From Chrysemys picta bellii (lineage: Eukaryota; Chordata; Testudines; Emydidae), in contig NC_088809.1 of the NCBI RefSeq assembly GCF_011386835.1, forward strand, positions 18,754,637 to 18,818,636: a stretch of DNA of 64,000 bases. Direction: 5' to 3'. A model generated the notes under the pieces. The model made no database searches, was not told the origin of the DNA, and was given only the letters and a program-made list of their open reading frames with translations. The translations under genes and the position numbers were made by a program. Below, one piece after another: positions 47,801 to 56,568 of the stretch. Within the stretch, counting starts at the first letter, position 1, and every line of letters begins with the position of its first letter.

Positions 47801-50800
47801 GCCACCTGGAGCAGCCCAGGGAGCCAGTGGGAAGCAAGGCTGCAGTGCTAGAGGAGAGTGAATGAGCCGCTGGGTGCGGGGAGAGGACTGAGAGCAGCCC
47901 TGGAGGATTAGAGTGTAGGAGGAAGCGAAAGCTTCCTGTTGGCTCAAGATGCTGCCAGAGGGGGCCCTGCCAGACCAGCTCTAATGAATAGAGAGTAAAA
48001 CGCCCAAGGGGACCCCAAACCACCCACTTTGCCAATAGCCCACGCAGTTGCAGTTTAGTCTCCGGGCTCAGCTCCCAAGTGAGCATTAACCACCCTCCCC
48101 CTCTCCCCCCAAGAGAAATGAAGCCACTATCTAGGGCTCTGTCTGGCTGCTCCGAACATGAAGCTGGGAGTGGAAATGCTGAGCCACTGAGATCTTGCAG
48201 ATTTGACAGCGCTCTGCTAAGGCAGGAAGGCTTTAAAAGAAACAATGCTGGCAGTGCCTTCTCCCAGTGCCAGCCTACCAGGAACGGCACAATAGGAAGA
48301 TCAGAGCAAGACCTGCTTTTTGTTGTTGTTGTTGTTGTTTAATGTAAAGCCCGTTCTTGCTGGCTGGTTTTTTGTGTGCGTCTAACGCAGACCCTTTTTT
48401 ATGCGGTGTATGACTCACATGCCCTGGATTAAGCACGGACTATGCGACTCTGTCAGCACCCATTGCAGTCTGTCCCTCCGTAACGTGGCTGGCCTAACTC
48501 CATGATACCATGCAGCATAGCTGTGGGTCAGCAGCGAGATGATGCCGCTAGCCTGCAAGCCAGTGAAAGGCTGACACTGCTTAATTGTCCAGCGGGAGAA
48601 GAGATCCCAGCAGAACAACTTGGACCTAGTACTTAGCTCAGGGGACAACTCTGGAGATCTGCAGCCTATTCCCTACTCCGCCACTGACTCACTGAGTGAC
48701 CATGGGCAGGTTATTCAAGCTCCATTCCCAGCTCCTCTGCAAAACTGGGCTGATACTTGGCTCCCTTTCCAAGGTGCTTTGAGATCACTGGATTAAAAGC
48801 CTCCCTTTTATTCTTCTGTTTCTGCTTGGTATCGATGGCCCTAAATGCTGGAACAGCCTGAGTGGCTTGGTAGCAATAACTCTCGCAAGTGTCCACGTTC
48901 TAGTGAAGGGGCATCAGTTCTCCCCTTGGTGATGTGCTAGTTAATCTCCCATGGAGAGATCTATTAGTCCTTTGGTGCTGGCTGCACAGTTTCCTGGCCT
49001 GATGCGTGAAAGCGAAATGCCCTCGCCTGAATGGTGCTGTGGGTGATGTCTGAGGGGGTTCAGTGAAGTAGAAACCTGTCAGGTTTCAGTGGCAGAGTTG
49101 AGTGCAAATCCTCTCTTATTAGACATCGCAGGGGTGTGCTTGGTCCAGCAGCCACCCTGCTAAGCCCTGGGTTGGGGTGACGGGGAAAGAGAGACATTCC
49201 TGAAATGCGTTAGGGCTGAGGGAGCTCTGAGCACTCTCAACTCTGCAGGGCCGAAGGAGATGTTCCCCTGGCAAGTGTTAGCCTTGGCAAGTCATGTCAG
49301 GCCTGATTCTGAGCGATGCTGAGTGCTCTCTACTCCACCTGGTTTCAGGGAACATTGTGGGGATTCAGCACCTCTCAGGCGCAGGCCCCAAAAGAGGAAG
49401 CTCTTGTTGCATACATATTTTTTGTTTTATTTTTAGAACATAATTGTTTGCTCCAAATCTGCACATGCCGTGTGTCCTGTTGCTGAATTCGGATTTGGGT
49501 GCAGGTTCCGTGACTACCCTGATCTAAATCAACAGTCACCCGGCATGTCGACTTGCTAACTAGCCCCTTTCCTCCGGCTTGGCTTTATTAACAAAGAAAT
49601 CAAGTGCAGCATAACAAAGCTGAGCTCCAACCTTCTCTCCAGGCCTGACTCCTCTGGGGGCTCCTCCCTCAAGACTGCTCAGCTCACACCCTAGATTAAG
49701 GGCCTCTGTTTATCTTTGCATATTCCAAATTCATCCCCTGCCTGCCCCACCACTCCATTCCCAAAATACATTGATGCAACTTCTGAAGCTTGAAAAACAG
49801 GCCTGGTTTTAAAGATATTAACACAAGGGGAGAAGAATCCAGAGCCCCGTCAAATTCAAACCTTCAGTGCCAGCCTGATAAACAGTCACGGAATGGACTT
49901 CCGAGCCCGGGGAACAGATCTTTTAATAGGAGATTGCTGAACCGGCTTCCTGACTTACAGTACAACAGAGAGGCTGCTGGATACAGTTTGTCTGTGTGCC
50001 AAATCCTGCTTGCGTTACTGTGGTTAGTACGGTCATCTGTCCCATTGTCGCTAATGGGACTCCTCGTGCTGGGAAGGTGAGGAGGAAGGATGCAGCCGAG
50101 AACGTAACTTTGGGAGTTCGATGCACCCTTGTCTGCCAGATAATCTGAGGATTTGCAGCTTGTGTCTGACTTTTCCAGGCTGCTCCCACTGACACCGGAG
50201 AGAGTTTGTCATTGGCGTCAGAGGAAGCATTAGCTTGCGGGTGCTCCAGTGAGATCCAGGGATGGTGCATGTGTCTCTCCTAGCTCGGATAGAAGGGGAC
50301 GTAAGGCAGCTTTCCAGACTGCTAAGAAAGAGCCAGACATCCCCTTTCTAAGGTGTGCTCTGGTGTGTGGTTATGTTCTACCTAAAGGCTGCCGGCCTGG
50401 GGGACCGAGATGGCTCACCAGACTGTGGAGCTCTCGGCTTCTAGGTGACTGGTTCCAATGCAGCCGTGCCTGTTCAGAAGTCGGGGTTGCAGGCTCAGGC
50501 TAGTTATGTGTGAACCAGCGTCGGCATCACAAAAAGCGCCCCTTGCAATTCGTGCTGGTGGGCCGACCGCAGAGCACTGAATGGGCCTACCACAGAACTG
50601 CTGCGTCACCCCTGAGCTGCCCTCCCAGGCTCTGGGTTGAGAGCCCAGCCAGGAAGCTCACATCACGACTGCTGAGGATGAACATTGGACTTCATTTCGC
50701 ACGATTATTAATCTGGCATCTTTCACCAGAGCCAAGACACTTGGAAGGGAGAGGTGTGGGGGGTAGTCAGCAGTTCCTTCCATGGCTGCCCAGGCCAGGA

Positions 50801-53800
50801 CTGAGGGGAGACCCTGTACGGTGACATTGGGCAGCACAGGCTGTGTTAGGTGGTCTGGCAGCTTGGCGAGCCAGAGAGAAGTATCCAGCAGCCCCAGTAG
50901 AAAATCCTGTTCTTTATTGCAGCCAAGCCTTGTCACCTCTCCACCAGGGGGCATACTACATGGGGTCCTTTTTAAATCTCCTGGGCTTATTCATAAACAC
51001 CCCCCCCTGAGTTTGGTAGGAGCTACGCAGAGGAACCTCACACTTCACTGGAGGGACTTGCAACTCAGAAAGGCCATTTAAACGTGCAGTGTTTATAAGG
51101 AATACTGCCCCGTAGGGGTGAAGTGATAACATTTTAACAGGCCACTCCACTGCAGAAAGTGGTAACTAGGGCAAATGGCCCTTGATTTCCCAGCAAATGT
51201 CTTGCACTACAGTTGCAATTCAGTTGCACTTTAACTTGCATGCAGCCGTGCTAGTGTCAATGAAAGGTCACAGAGCAGAAGCTCTCTGCTGTATGTTCTC
51301 TTTGTGCAGCCTCTAGTCCAGATTTTTATTTTTTATTTTTTTTTTTTTTGGTAAAGGTGCTTTGCTTTTTGTTTCCCACTCTGCTCAAAGAACACTTCGG
51401 TTTCATGCTGCTGGTAACCCGACCGGCCGGCTTCCCTGACCAGACGCTTTCTGAATGGGTCATAGCAACTGTTGCTTGGCAGCCAATCAGTTTCATGCGA
51501 CATGCTCTGAAACGTGAGATCTTCCTGTTTTGAGCCAAATCGCTAGCGAAGCGGAAAAAACAATTTTGTTTGTAGATAACCAGTCGCCTTTGGACTGGGG
51601 GAGCTGTAAATGTTCTACCCAGCACATGAAGGAACCGAGCCATGTGCATGATCTGTGGCAGAAATAACGCTTGGGTCAGTATCCACGGCTGTGGGGGACT
51701 TGCCCTTTGGCCGGCCTATCTGCTTCACTGCGCTCCTCTCTTGCAGCACCTGCGGCTGTCCCTGAACGAGAACGGCCAGTGCCACGTGCAGCACCTCTGG
51801 TTCCAGACCATCTTCGACATGTTGCGGCACTTCCACACCCACCCCATCCCCCTGGAGTCCGGCGGCTCAGCTGACATCACTCTCCGCAGCTATGTCGTGG
51901 CGCAGGGCCCCTTCTCTGGTAGGTCACCCAGCTAGCACGGCCTCCCTCGTGATCCTGCACAGGAGATGAGTGAGGAGAGCTGGAGATGGGCCTGAGTTCA
52001 GATCCAGATGCGATCCTAGGACTTGGGGTCAGGGCCGTCTCCAGGAGAAACGTGTTTGCACCAAGTTTCCTGCAACCATCCAAAAGCAAAAGACTCTCTC
52101 GTGTTTTCCCCTCCAATACCATTTCCCCAAAGCTGTGCTGCTTATTCTAAGGTGTTGCCCCTCTGCTGACCCTTGGGGAGTGGGGCTAGGAGCACTTCAC
52201 TTAGCCCTGGAGTTCTTCTGACCAGCAGCCACCTCAGGAATGGTGGTGTCTGGCTCCAGAAGGAACCGCATCTAAGATTCCCTGGCTAGAAGGACCAGGC
52301 TGGCGCCCTTTGATATGGGCTGGGGTGGAATTTCTGGTATCTCTCATCCAGGGATCTCCAAGCACGGTATGAAAGTGGGTCTGTGTCTATTATCCCATTT
52401 TACAGCGAGACAAACTGAGGGTCAGTGAGATTCTGACTTGCTCAGGGTCCTACAGCAAGGGATTAGAATAGAAACCCAGCATCCTGGATGTGGATGTGCC
52501 CCTTCTAGTGGTGGCCAGGCCATATATAGAGGTTGAGCCTGCTACAGTCCTGGCTAGCAGAGCCAGCTCCTTTACTCAGGCAGTAATGGTGCGGGCTTTA
52601 GCATCCACAGGTCCTAGGTTCAGTCCCTACTGACAACCATGTACCTGGCCTTACAGATGCCCAGTGTTCTGCTCTAACCACTAGAGGTGCTGCCTCCATA
52701 TGTAGCAAATCTAAAAGAGCCCTGTGTGTGTATCCATCCCCGTGTCTCTCCAGAGCGTTCTGGGGCCGGTGTGTGTATTTTCTGCTCCGGTGATAAGGGA
52801 TGTGCTGAATGGCCTGTTGCACATGCTTGATGAGGCAGGGCGAGTGAAGTCACTCGAGATGCAGTTAGGTGGGCCCTTGTGGGAAGGATTTTATTACCTG
52901 TGTCGGGCGTCTGATCAGATCTTGAAGGGCTGAACCGGGCGAGAATAAATAAATAAATAAATTAATTAATGGAGATATCCCATCTCCTAGAACTGGAAGG
53001 GACCTTGAAAGGTCATTGAGTCCAGCCCCCAGCCTTCACTAGCAGGACCAAGTACTGATTTTGCCCCAGATCCCCAAGTGGCCCCCTCAAGGATTGAACT
53101 CACAACCCTGGGTTTAGCAGGCCAATGCTCAAACCACTGAACTATCCCTCCCCCAGTGAGGGGTCAGTGTGAGAGGCTGGGAGGGACAGGATGTAGCTCC
53201 TGGCCTCCGAGCACTGGAGTCGGAACCACTGGGGGATCTGCAGCGAGGAGCTGGAGTGGGATTCGGGAGACCTAACGTCTTTCTCAGCTCTCCCGCTGAC
53301 TTTATGTGGTGACACGCCTGCCGTGTCGCGGGTGATCCCGCCTGGCCTGGGCGCTTTGAGGCCGAGCCAGAGTTTGCAAAGCGCTGCGAGATGGGCAGGG
53401 ACAATGAGCTAGCTCCTTAGTCGATAGAACAGCCCATGCCAGTACCACGCTGCCCTTCCTCCCATGCCCAGTGCAGCATGGCCACTCCCAGGGCCTGGCT
53501 CCATATTTCAACTGGTTGAGGGCATGGGAGACCACATCACCTAGTGTCTAGGAGTTGGAAGATCTGCAGCAGATCTGAAGTCCTGACGGTCACTGACTTG
53601 CTGGGTGGCCTTGGGCAAGACCCCCTCCACCTACCCCATGAGTGCCTCAGTTTCCTCACCTGTAACTTGGGGCTAATGACACTCACCTGTGTAAAGCACA
53701 CGAGACCCTCTGATGACAGGTGCTGTGTGAATGCAAAGCATATTGGCAGGGTTGTGCGGGGCAAGCGTCCCTGTGTGGTATGTGCCCTGGGGCTGGAGAA

Positions 53801-54201
53801 CTCCTCTCTCCACAGCTGTCAGTCCAGCACTGAACGGCTTGTAAAACATTCGCCGTGCACGTGACTCTTCTGTGTTTCACCTTGCAGATGCCAGCCCTGC
53901 TCCAGCTGTTGCCTCCCAACAGCCCAGCTGCAGGAGCGACCTCCCGTCCCAACACTACTTCTCCAGCTTTGTGCCAGGCCCTTTCCAGCCCGCGTCGCCC
54001 GTGGAGGGGGCTGTCGCCTCTTCCTCCTCCACCGGCCACCCTCTGTACCACCGAATGGAGGGGACCCTCAGCGCCCGGAGCCGCAGCAACAGCACCGAGC
54101 GCCTGCTGGAGTCGCCCAGCGTTAGCGCGGACGACTACCACGAGAGTGACGGCTCGCGCAACAGGACCAGGGCGGTTGAGAACCAGTATTCTTTCTACTG
54201 A
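22921..54201 (+). CDS. SH2B2: SH2B adapter protein 2 (APS), complete coding region in 8 exons
   Basis: Joined coding exons are 22921-23781, 31898-31999, 39366-39457, 42244-42338, 45108-45293, 45935-46128, 51747-51918 and 53888-54201. They total 2016 nt, or 671 residues plus stop, against about 632 in human SH2B2 (from memory). Phases agree at every junction. Residues about 17-70 form the Phe-rich dimerisation region (F20, F32, F36, F39, F55, F59, F63, F67). A PH domain covers about 235-351 and has the invariant C-terminal-helix Trp at W341. The SH2 domain starts at W462 and carries its phosphotyrosine-binding Arg at R490 in FVIRQSE. The C-terminus holds RAVENQYS (662-669), the Cbl TKB-binding motif. 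The family is a cytoplasmic adaptor that binds activated insulin receptor, JAK2 and other tyrosine kinases and recruits Cbl. Conserved blocks such as [14 protein letters not shown] and [16 protein letters not shown] favour SH2B2 over SH2B1 and SH2B3. Assignment is by recognition, not by a search. Confidence 0.97.
24311..24560 (-). mobile_element. CR1 LINE 3' end, antisense
   Basis: Opens AATCATAGAACTGGAAGGGA, then GAGGTCATCTAGTCCAGTCC, the antisense CR1 terminus. It continues through GATGGAGACTCCACAACCTC and CAGGAAGTTTTTCCTAATGT. Confidence 0.88.
24640..24725 (+). mobile_element. MIR-like SINE head
   Basis: GATGGCCTAGTAGTTAGGGT, then GGGAGTTGGGTGACC and TCCCTGCTCTGTCACC, the 5' part of a tRNA-derived MIR-like SINE. 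Confidence 0.55.
25085..25245 (-). mobile_element. tRNA-headed SINE-like copy, family B, antisense
   Basis: The minus strand reads a promoter-like head (TTTAGCTCAAGCGATAACAG) and B-box-like GGCTCAATCGC, followed by CAAGATGGCAGCAATC, the same layout as the copy at 10690. Confidence 0.55.
26550..26745 (+). repeat. SINE-like dispersed repeat, family A
   Basis: CACTGTTAAACAGCTGCCGT, CACTGGCCGCATTCAGAGGT, GGATGAAATGG, and the tail GGGATGAATGGAGCTAAAG, parallel to 1949-2145. Confidence 0.5.
26790..26840. repeat. (CA)n microsatellite with CAGA interruptions
   Basis: Alternating CA for about 50 bp, interrupted three times by GA. Confidence 0.95.
27265..27455 (-). mobile_element. MIR-like SINE, antisense
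   Basis: CTCACAGCACCCCTGTAAGG, TACAGATGGGAAACGGAGGC, and AGTGACCTGCCCGAGGTCAC. Confidence 0.75.
27916..27945. repeat. (GA)n microsatellite
   Basis: About 15 uninterrupted GA units. Confidence 0.95.
29943..30066. mobile_element. Fold-back (palindromic) MITE-like element
   Basis: Bounded by GGGCCC-type ends. It contains a perfect 16-bp inverted repeat (29954-29969 with 30032-30047), CCAATCCTGCAAACACTTGC on one arm and its mirror on the other. A second copy of the same design is at 41034-41167. Confidence 0.6.
30175..30340 (-). mobile_element. MIR-like SINE, antisense, degraded
   Basis: GGTAACGGAGGCACAGTC, CTTGTTCAAGGCCAGACAGC, and GAGCTGGGAACAGAACGCAG in antisense MIR order. Confidence 0.55.
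31898..31999 (+). CDS. SH2B2: SH2B2 coding exon 2: PH domain core
   Basis: 102 nt, phase 0 at both ends, residues 288-321 ([10 protein letters not shown] through NTFVLK). The acceptor is a clean pyrimidine tract with CAG at 31895-31897. The donor is AAG then GTAAGG at 32000. The segment [19 protein letters not shown] is strongly conserved in SH2B2 and lies in the middle strands of the PH domain. Confidence 0.97.
32413..32809. mobile_element. MITE with TTAA target duplication
   Basis: 397 bp flanked by TTAA on both sides (32409-32412 and 32810-32813). Inverted ends are GGTATGTCTACAC and GTGTAGACATACCC. There is no coding capacity. A TTAA duplication is typical of piggyBac-type elements, though other MITEs also target it. 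Confidence 0.75.
33373..33555 (+). mobile_element. Cry-type tRNA-derived SINE
   Basis: Starts GGGGGAGGGATAGCTCAGTG. The A-box region TAGCTCAGTGGT and B-box region GAGTTCAATC mark the tRNA head. It continues through GAGGGGGCCATTTTGGG to a CR1-like tail (GGACTAGATACCTCCTGAGG, CCCTTCCAACCCTGATATTC). This architecture matches the Cry-SINE family of cryptodire turtles and is the main taxonomic clue in the window. Confidence 0.88.
35797..36020. repeat. Local duplicated segment, copy 1
   Basis: Shares long blocks with 36974-37215, including GAGTGTGGGGAAAGCATGTG and AAGATGTCTTTTGGGAAGAG. It is itself flanked by an imperfect 37-bp direct repeat (35765-35800 and 36019-36057), each containing GATGAA and GCATGC. 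Confidence 0.8.
36974..37293. repeat. Local duplicated segment, copy 2, continuing into a dispersed repeat
   Basis: Matches copy 1 to about 37215, then continues through TTTACAGTTTGGTTCAATGG and CTCAGCACCCCCACTC. That tail recurs at 57428-57545, so at least the right half is a dispersed element. Confidence 0.75.
37985..38365. repeat. Near-perfect inverted duplication of about 160 bp with 61-bp spacer
   Basis: Left arm 37985-38146, right arm 38208-38365. The arms differ by three substitutions and two indels (3 nt and 1 nt); the inner 76 bp are identical. Weaker similarity extends outward to a GGCAG block on each side. Spacer bases 38148-38202 are an exact reverse complement of 40777-40831. 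There is no coding capacity. It would fold into a long intronic RNA hairpin when SH2B2 is transcribed. Confidence 0.95.
39095..39200 (+). repeat. SINE-like dispersed repeat, family A, partial
   Basis: CACTTCCCATTTTGAACTG, TTAACAGCTGCCCATG, and GCTGCATTACAGTGGTGGGT, parallel to 1949 and 26550. Confidence 0.45.
39366..39457 (+). CDS. SH2B2: SH2B2 coding exon 3: C-terminal PH helix
   Basis: 92 nt, residues 322-351 plus two bases of Gly352. The acceptor TAG at 39363-39365 follows a long C/T tract, and the donor is GTAAGG at 39458. It encodes [20 protein letters not shown] and onward. W341 is the near-invariant tryptophan of the PH C-terminal helix. Confidence 0.97.
39515..39740 (+). mobile_element. 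MIR-like SINE
   Basis: CCAGTGGTTAGAGCACGGCC, GTCAGTCCCTGCTCTGCCAC, GGGGATAACAACACTGCTTC, and GTGAGGTGCTCAGATAG, nearly full length in sense order. Confidence 0.8.
40777..40831 (-). repeat. 55-bp segment exactly repeated in inverted orientation at 38148-38202
   Basis: All 55 bases match the reverse complement of the spacer of the 37985-38365 inverted duplication. Similarity stops abruptly at both edges. Confidence 0.97.
41034..41167. mobile_element. Fold-back (palindromic) MITE-like element
   Basis: About 134 bp from GGGCCCCGATCCAGCAAACG to its imperfect mirror ending CAGGGCCC, an end-to-end imperfect palindrome. Same design as 29943-30066. Confidence 0.65.
42244..42338 (+). CDS. SH2B2: SH2B2 coding exon 4: Cys-rich linker after the PH domain
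   Basis: 95 nt. One base completes Gly352, residues 353-383 follow, and the last base starts Gly384. The acceptor CAG at 42241-42243 follows TTTTTCCTCG, and the donor is GTAAGG at 42339. It encodes an acidic then Cys-rich linker ([19 protein letters not shown] and onward) similar to the human linker. The exon is too short and split-phase to stand out as an open frame on its own. Confidence 0.93.
42555..42815 (+). mobile_element. LTR fragment related to the solo LTR at 15036
   Basis: Shares with 15640-15730 the block GAGCTAATTCCC, GGACA(A/G)CCAGCA(A/G)GAGGC(G/A)CCGCAG and GGTGAG. No target duplication was found, so it is truncated or diverged. Confidence 0.6.
43990..44041. repeat. Two back-to-back perfect hairpins
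   Basis: Hairpin 1 has 13-bp arms, 43990-44002 with 44009-44021, and a 6-nt loop. Hairpin 2 has 7-bp arms, 44022-44028 with 44035-44041, and a 6-nt loop. They abut without a gap. Confidence 0.9.
44809..44848. repeat. (GT)n microsatellite
   Basis: About 20 uninterrupted GT units inside the LTR-like element. Confidence 0.95.
45108..45293 (+). CDS. SH2B2: SH2B2 coding exon 5: linker with [14 protein letters not shown] block
   Basis: 186 nt. Two bases complete Gly384, residues 385-445 follow, and the last base starts Gly446. The acceptor CAG is at 45105-45107. The donor GTACCT at 45294 is weaker than the other donors. The Thr/Pro-rich first half is little conserved. Residues 425-438, [14 protein letters not shown], closely match the human SH2B2 linker and fix both frame and identity. 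Confidence 0.93.
45294..45934 (+). other. SH2B2: SH2B2 intron between coding exons 5 and 6
   Basis: Short 641-bp GT-AG intron with a G-rich start. No repeat was recognised. Confidence 0.9.
45935..46128 (+). CDS. SH2B2: SH2B2 coding exon 6: first half of SH2 domain, GC donor
   Basis: 194 nt, residues 446 (last two bases) to 510. The acceptor is ACTGTACAG ending at 45934. It contains the SH2 start [15 protein letters not shown] and the phosphotyrosine-binding FVIRQSE (R490), and ends GKAK. The next exon starts HLRLSL, so the join must fall after AAG at 46128. The intron therefore opens with GCAAGT, a consensus GC donor. No GT donor near here keeps the SH2 frame. Confidence 0.97.
47040..47240 (-). 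mobile_element. MIR-like SINE, antisense
   Basis: TTTACAGATGGGGAAACTGA, GGCACAGGGAGGGACATGAC, and TTGCCTGAGGTCCCCCAGC. Confidence 0.8.
48650..48805 (+). mobile_element. MIR-like SINE, partial
   Basis: CCGCCACTGACTCACTGAGT, GACCATGGGCAGGTTATTC, and AGGTGCTTTGAGATCACTGG in sense order. Confidence 0.6.
51747..51918 (+). CDS. SH2B2: SH2B2 coding exon 7: second half of SH2 domain
   Basis: 172 nt, residues 511-567 plus one base of Asp568. The acceptor is CTCTCTTGCAG ending at 51746, and the donor is GTAGGT at 51919. It encodes [20 protein letters not shown] and [16 protein letters not shown], which complete the SH2 domain. Confidence 0.97.
52375..52480 (-). mobile_element. MIR-like SINE piece, antisense
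   Basis: TATCCCATTTTACAGCGAGA, CAAACTGAGGGTCAGTGAG, and TTGCTCAGGGTCCTACAGC. Confidence 0.6.
52945..53156 (-). mobile_element. Cry-type tRNA-derived SINE, antisense
   Basis: The minus strand reads GGGGGAGGGATAGTTCAGTG, TTTGAGCATTGGCCTGCTAA, GAGTTCAATCCTTGAGGG, then a CR1-like tail and a TTAATTAATTTATT-type 3' end. Same family as 33373-33555. Confidence 0.88.
53555..53735 (+). mobile_element. MIR-like SINE piece
   Basis: GCTGGGTGGCCTTGGGCAAG, GAGTGCCTCAGTTTCCTCAC, and CTGTAACTTGGGGCTAATGA, ending just before the last coding exon. Confidence 0.7.
53888..54201 (+). CDS. SH2B2: SH2B2 coding exon 8: C-terminal tail and stop
   Basis: Two bases complete Asp568, then residues 569-671 and TGA at 54199-54201. 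The acceptor is CACCTTGCAG ending at 53887. The tail is Ser/Pro-rich and ends [10 protein letters not shown], which carries the RA(V/I)xNQY(S/T) motif whose phosphorylated Tyr (Y668 here) binds the Cbl TKB domain in this family. SARSRSNS(T)ERLLE matches the human tail. Confidence 0.97.
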
Positions 54202-55044
54202 GGGGTCACAGAGTGGAGGCCAGCCCTCTGTGTGGCGTGTCCTGGCCTACCGATGCAGCTGTGGTTCATGAGGATTGCCGATGAGCCTGGCTCCAATCTC
54301 CGACCCTCCCTCCCCCAGTGGATGTTTACATATCGCCATGGCCCAAAGCTTTGGGCTGTCCCCACTCTCTTGTCAACTCTCTGGCGTGCCCCTCACCTCT
54401 GTGTCCGATTCACTGGTGCCAACTCCATCCATTACCAGCAATGGACCTGGGCTGTCCTGTCTCCCCCTGGCAGCTCAGAGAATGGTTTGAACGATGAGCG
54501 ACTTGCCAGCCTGGCAACTGCATTGGGGTTGTCCCAACCAAACACATTCACGGCTCCCTAGATCTGGCTCGTGATCTGAGCTCAGAAGGCCAAAGACACC
54601 AGTGCCATTAAGGGACCTGTTCTAGGGTCAGCAGTGCCCGCTCTCTGCCCTTGTCAGCTTGTGGTCAGTTCCCTTAACTCCTACGAAGACTCGCCTGCTT
54701 GTCTCTCCATTGTCTGCTGTCGGATTGGGACTTTTCACTTCCCGTTTGGGTCTAGTAACATGCAGTGGTTCTCCTGGAATAGGAATTCATGGCTTTGATT
54801 TATATCGTTCTTCCCTTAGCTGTGCACAATGAAAGCATCTCCTGGCGTTTCCTTGATGGAAAGGACTAGACGTTGCCAGTGTTGGAACGTAGTCAAGGTC
54901 ACCTCAAACGGTTACTTCCCTTCAGGGATAATTACCTTGAGTTCTGCAAACAAGACACTGCAGGCTAGTAACGTTTTGAGGTGACCTTGTGCATGACAAA
55001 TCTTGCCAAGGTAGTTTTGTTGCTAGCACAGAGAACGGGCCCAC

Positions 55045-55345
55045 ACACACACCAGTCAGGGATGGAAAAGACCCATCCAACTATCTGGTCCCTTTCCATT
55101 GCTATTATAAGATTGTTCACTGCAGGAAATGTAGGGGGGTTTGTCCACTTGAGTTCCAAACCCGGGGGGAGATTATTCCACAGCCTAATGCATCTGACTG
55201 TCAGAAAGTTTTTCCTGATAGCCAGCCTATCCTTTTCTTCACTTTATCCACCCTAATAATTCCTTTTCCTTGTTGGTTTTTTAAATCCTACAGCTGCTTG
55301 AGGGGTGGAATAAAATCCCCCTGCCGCCGTCACCTCTTATCCAGC
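55045..55345 (-). mobile_element. CR1-like LINE fragment in the SH2B2 3' UTR
   Basis: Antisense CR1 layout: CAACTATCTGGTCCCTTTCC, GGGGGGAGATTATTCCACAG, CAGAAAGTTTTTCCTGATAG. It brings an AATAAA (55310-55315) into the sense strand of the UTR. Confidence 0.65.
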
Positions 55346-56074
55346 CTGTATCTGTGAAGTTCTGTTAGTATTTCCTTCTAAAGCCATCTCCTCAGGCCCT
55401 GATCATTTGTGTTTATGTTCTCTGAACTTCCCCCCGTTTGTCAATGGCTTCTTGGTAACATATGCACATGTGTCTCTTATGCATATTCTCTCTCTCACTC
55501 ACTCAATCTTTTACGTGCATGCTCTTTCTCTCTGACACACACATACACCAATGTGAAAGTTCCTGGTTGAATCCCAATCATGGCTAACCCCTGTATGTTC
55601 CATTGTCGTTGCTAAGAGGAACACAATTGCAAATGCACCTTTTGGCTAACATGGCAAATTCAATCAGTTCCATCCCCTAGAGACAGAGCTTTTAAAATAT
55701 GACATTGGCCCAGATTTTCCAAGTGGTCACATATTTTGGCGGGGGTGCTCCAGTGTTTGGGTCCCCAACAGGAGATGCCCAGGGAACCTCATTTTCAGGA
55801 GGGCCAGGCCCCCGCTACTCTGTTAGAAGTTAGTGAAAATTTGGTTGGGCTCCCCAACATTAAGGCACTGAAAATCAGGGGCTACTTTTGAAACTATTGC
55901 CCATTAAACTTAACTGCCTAAGAAGAGCGAGCTGGAGAAAAGAGGGCTGTTTCGTGCTGTATACATAGATAAAATAACTGAAGTGTTTGGCTGGTATGCT
56001 TTTGGTTTTAATTTAAAACAAAAAATATGTATTCATGGCTGGATGAAACTCCCCCTGGGCAGAGAGCCAGCACT

Positions 56075-56568
56075 TAAAGCCAGGTCTACACACCAATTTA
56101 ATGCTGATATAATTATGTCAGTTGGTGGGCTGGGGCCTGGTGTGTGTATTTTTATTTAAACTGAAATTGTTACACCAGTACACCTCTAGTGTGCATGTGT
56201 GGCAAAATGGATTGAGCACTGGACGGGGACTTAGCAGACCTGGGTTCTGTTCCTAGTTCTACTATTAGCCTGCTGGGTGACCTTGGGCAAGTCACTTCCT
56301 GTCTCTGTGCCTCAGTTTCCCCAGCTGTAAAATTGGCATAATGAGACTGACCTCTCCTTTGTAAAGTGCTTTGAGATCTACTGATGAAAAGCCTCATATA
56401 AGAGCTAGGTATTATGAAAGCTGCCTTTTAACACTATATATTATTCCATATGGGAACAAGTTATATGGTGTAAGCACCTATCTACCAGTCCAACAGAGTC
56501 CACACTAGGGAGGGTTTGCGCTGCAGGTGTTGTTAAAGCAGCACAACTTGTGTGTGTAGACAAGGCCT
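56075..56568. mobile_element. MITE-like element split by a nested SINE
   Basis: The left end AGCCAGGTCTACACACC mirrors the right end GTGTGTAGACAAGGCCTTG. Between them, 56200-56410 is a plus-strand MIR-like SINE, so the MITE copy predates the SINE insertion or was rearranged with it. Confidence 0.5.
56200..56410 (+). mobile_element. MIR-like SINE nested in a MITE-like element
   Basis: GACCTTGGGCAAGTCACTTC, TGTGCCTCAGTTTCCCCAGC, and TAAAGTGCTTTGAGATCTAC, nearly full length. Confidence 0.8.

Larger units (their letters stand above)
46129..51746 (+). other. SH2B2: SH2B2 GC-AG intron inside the SH2 domain
   Basis: Opens GCAAGT after AAG and closes CTCTTGCAG. It contains MIR-like copies (47040 antisense, about 48650 sense), a MITE-like segment around 47420-47660 and a TTG repeat at about 48317-48339. 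49000-51300 shows nothing named. No further exon was seen. Confidence 0.9.
51919..53887 (+). other. SH2B2: SH2B2 intron between coding exons 7 and 8
   Basis: 2 kb GT-AG intron with an antisense MIR piece (52375-52480), a family B SINE-like piece (52565-52690), an antisense Cry-type SINE (52945-53156) and a sense MIR piece (53555-53735). Confidence 0.9.

Noticed and set aside
52565..52690. tRNA gene
   Set aside because: Only SINE-type promoter-box similarity with no full cloverleaf; likewise at 10690, 25085, 33373 and 40090.
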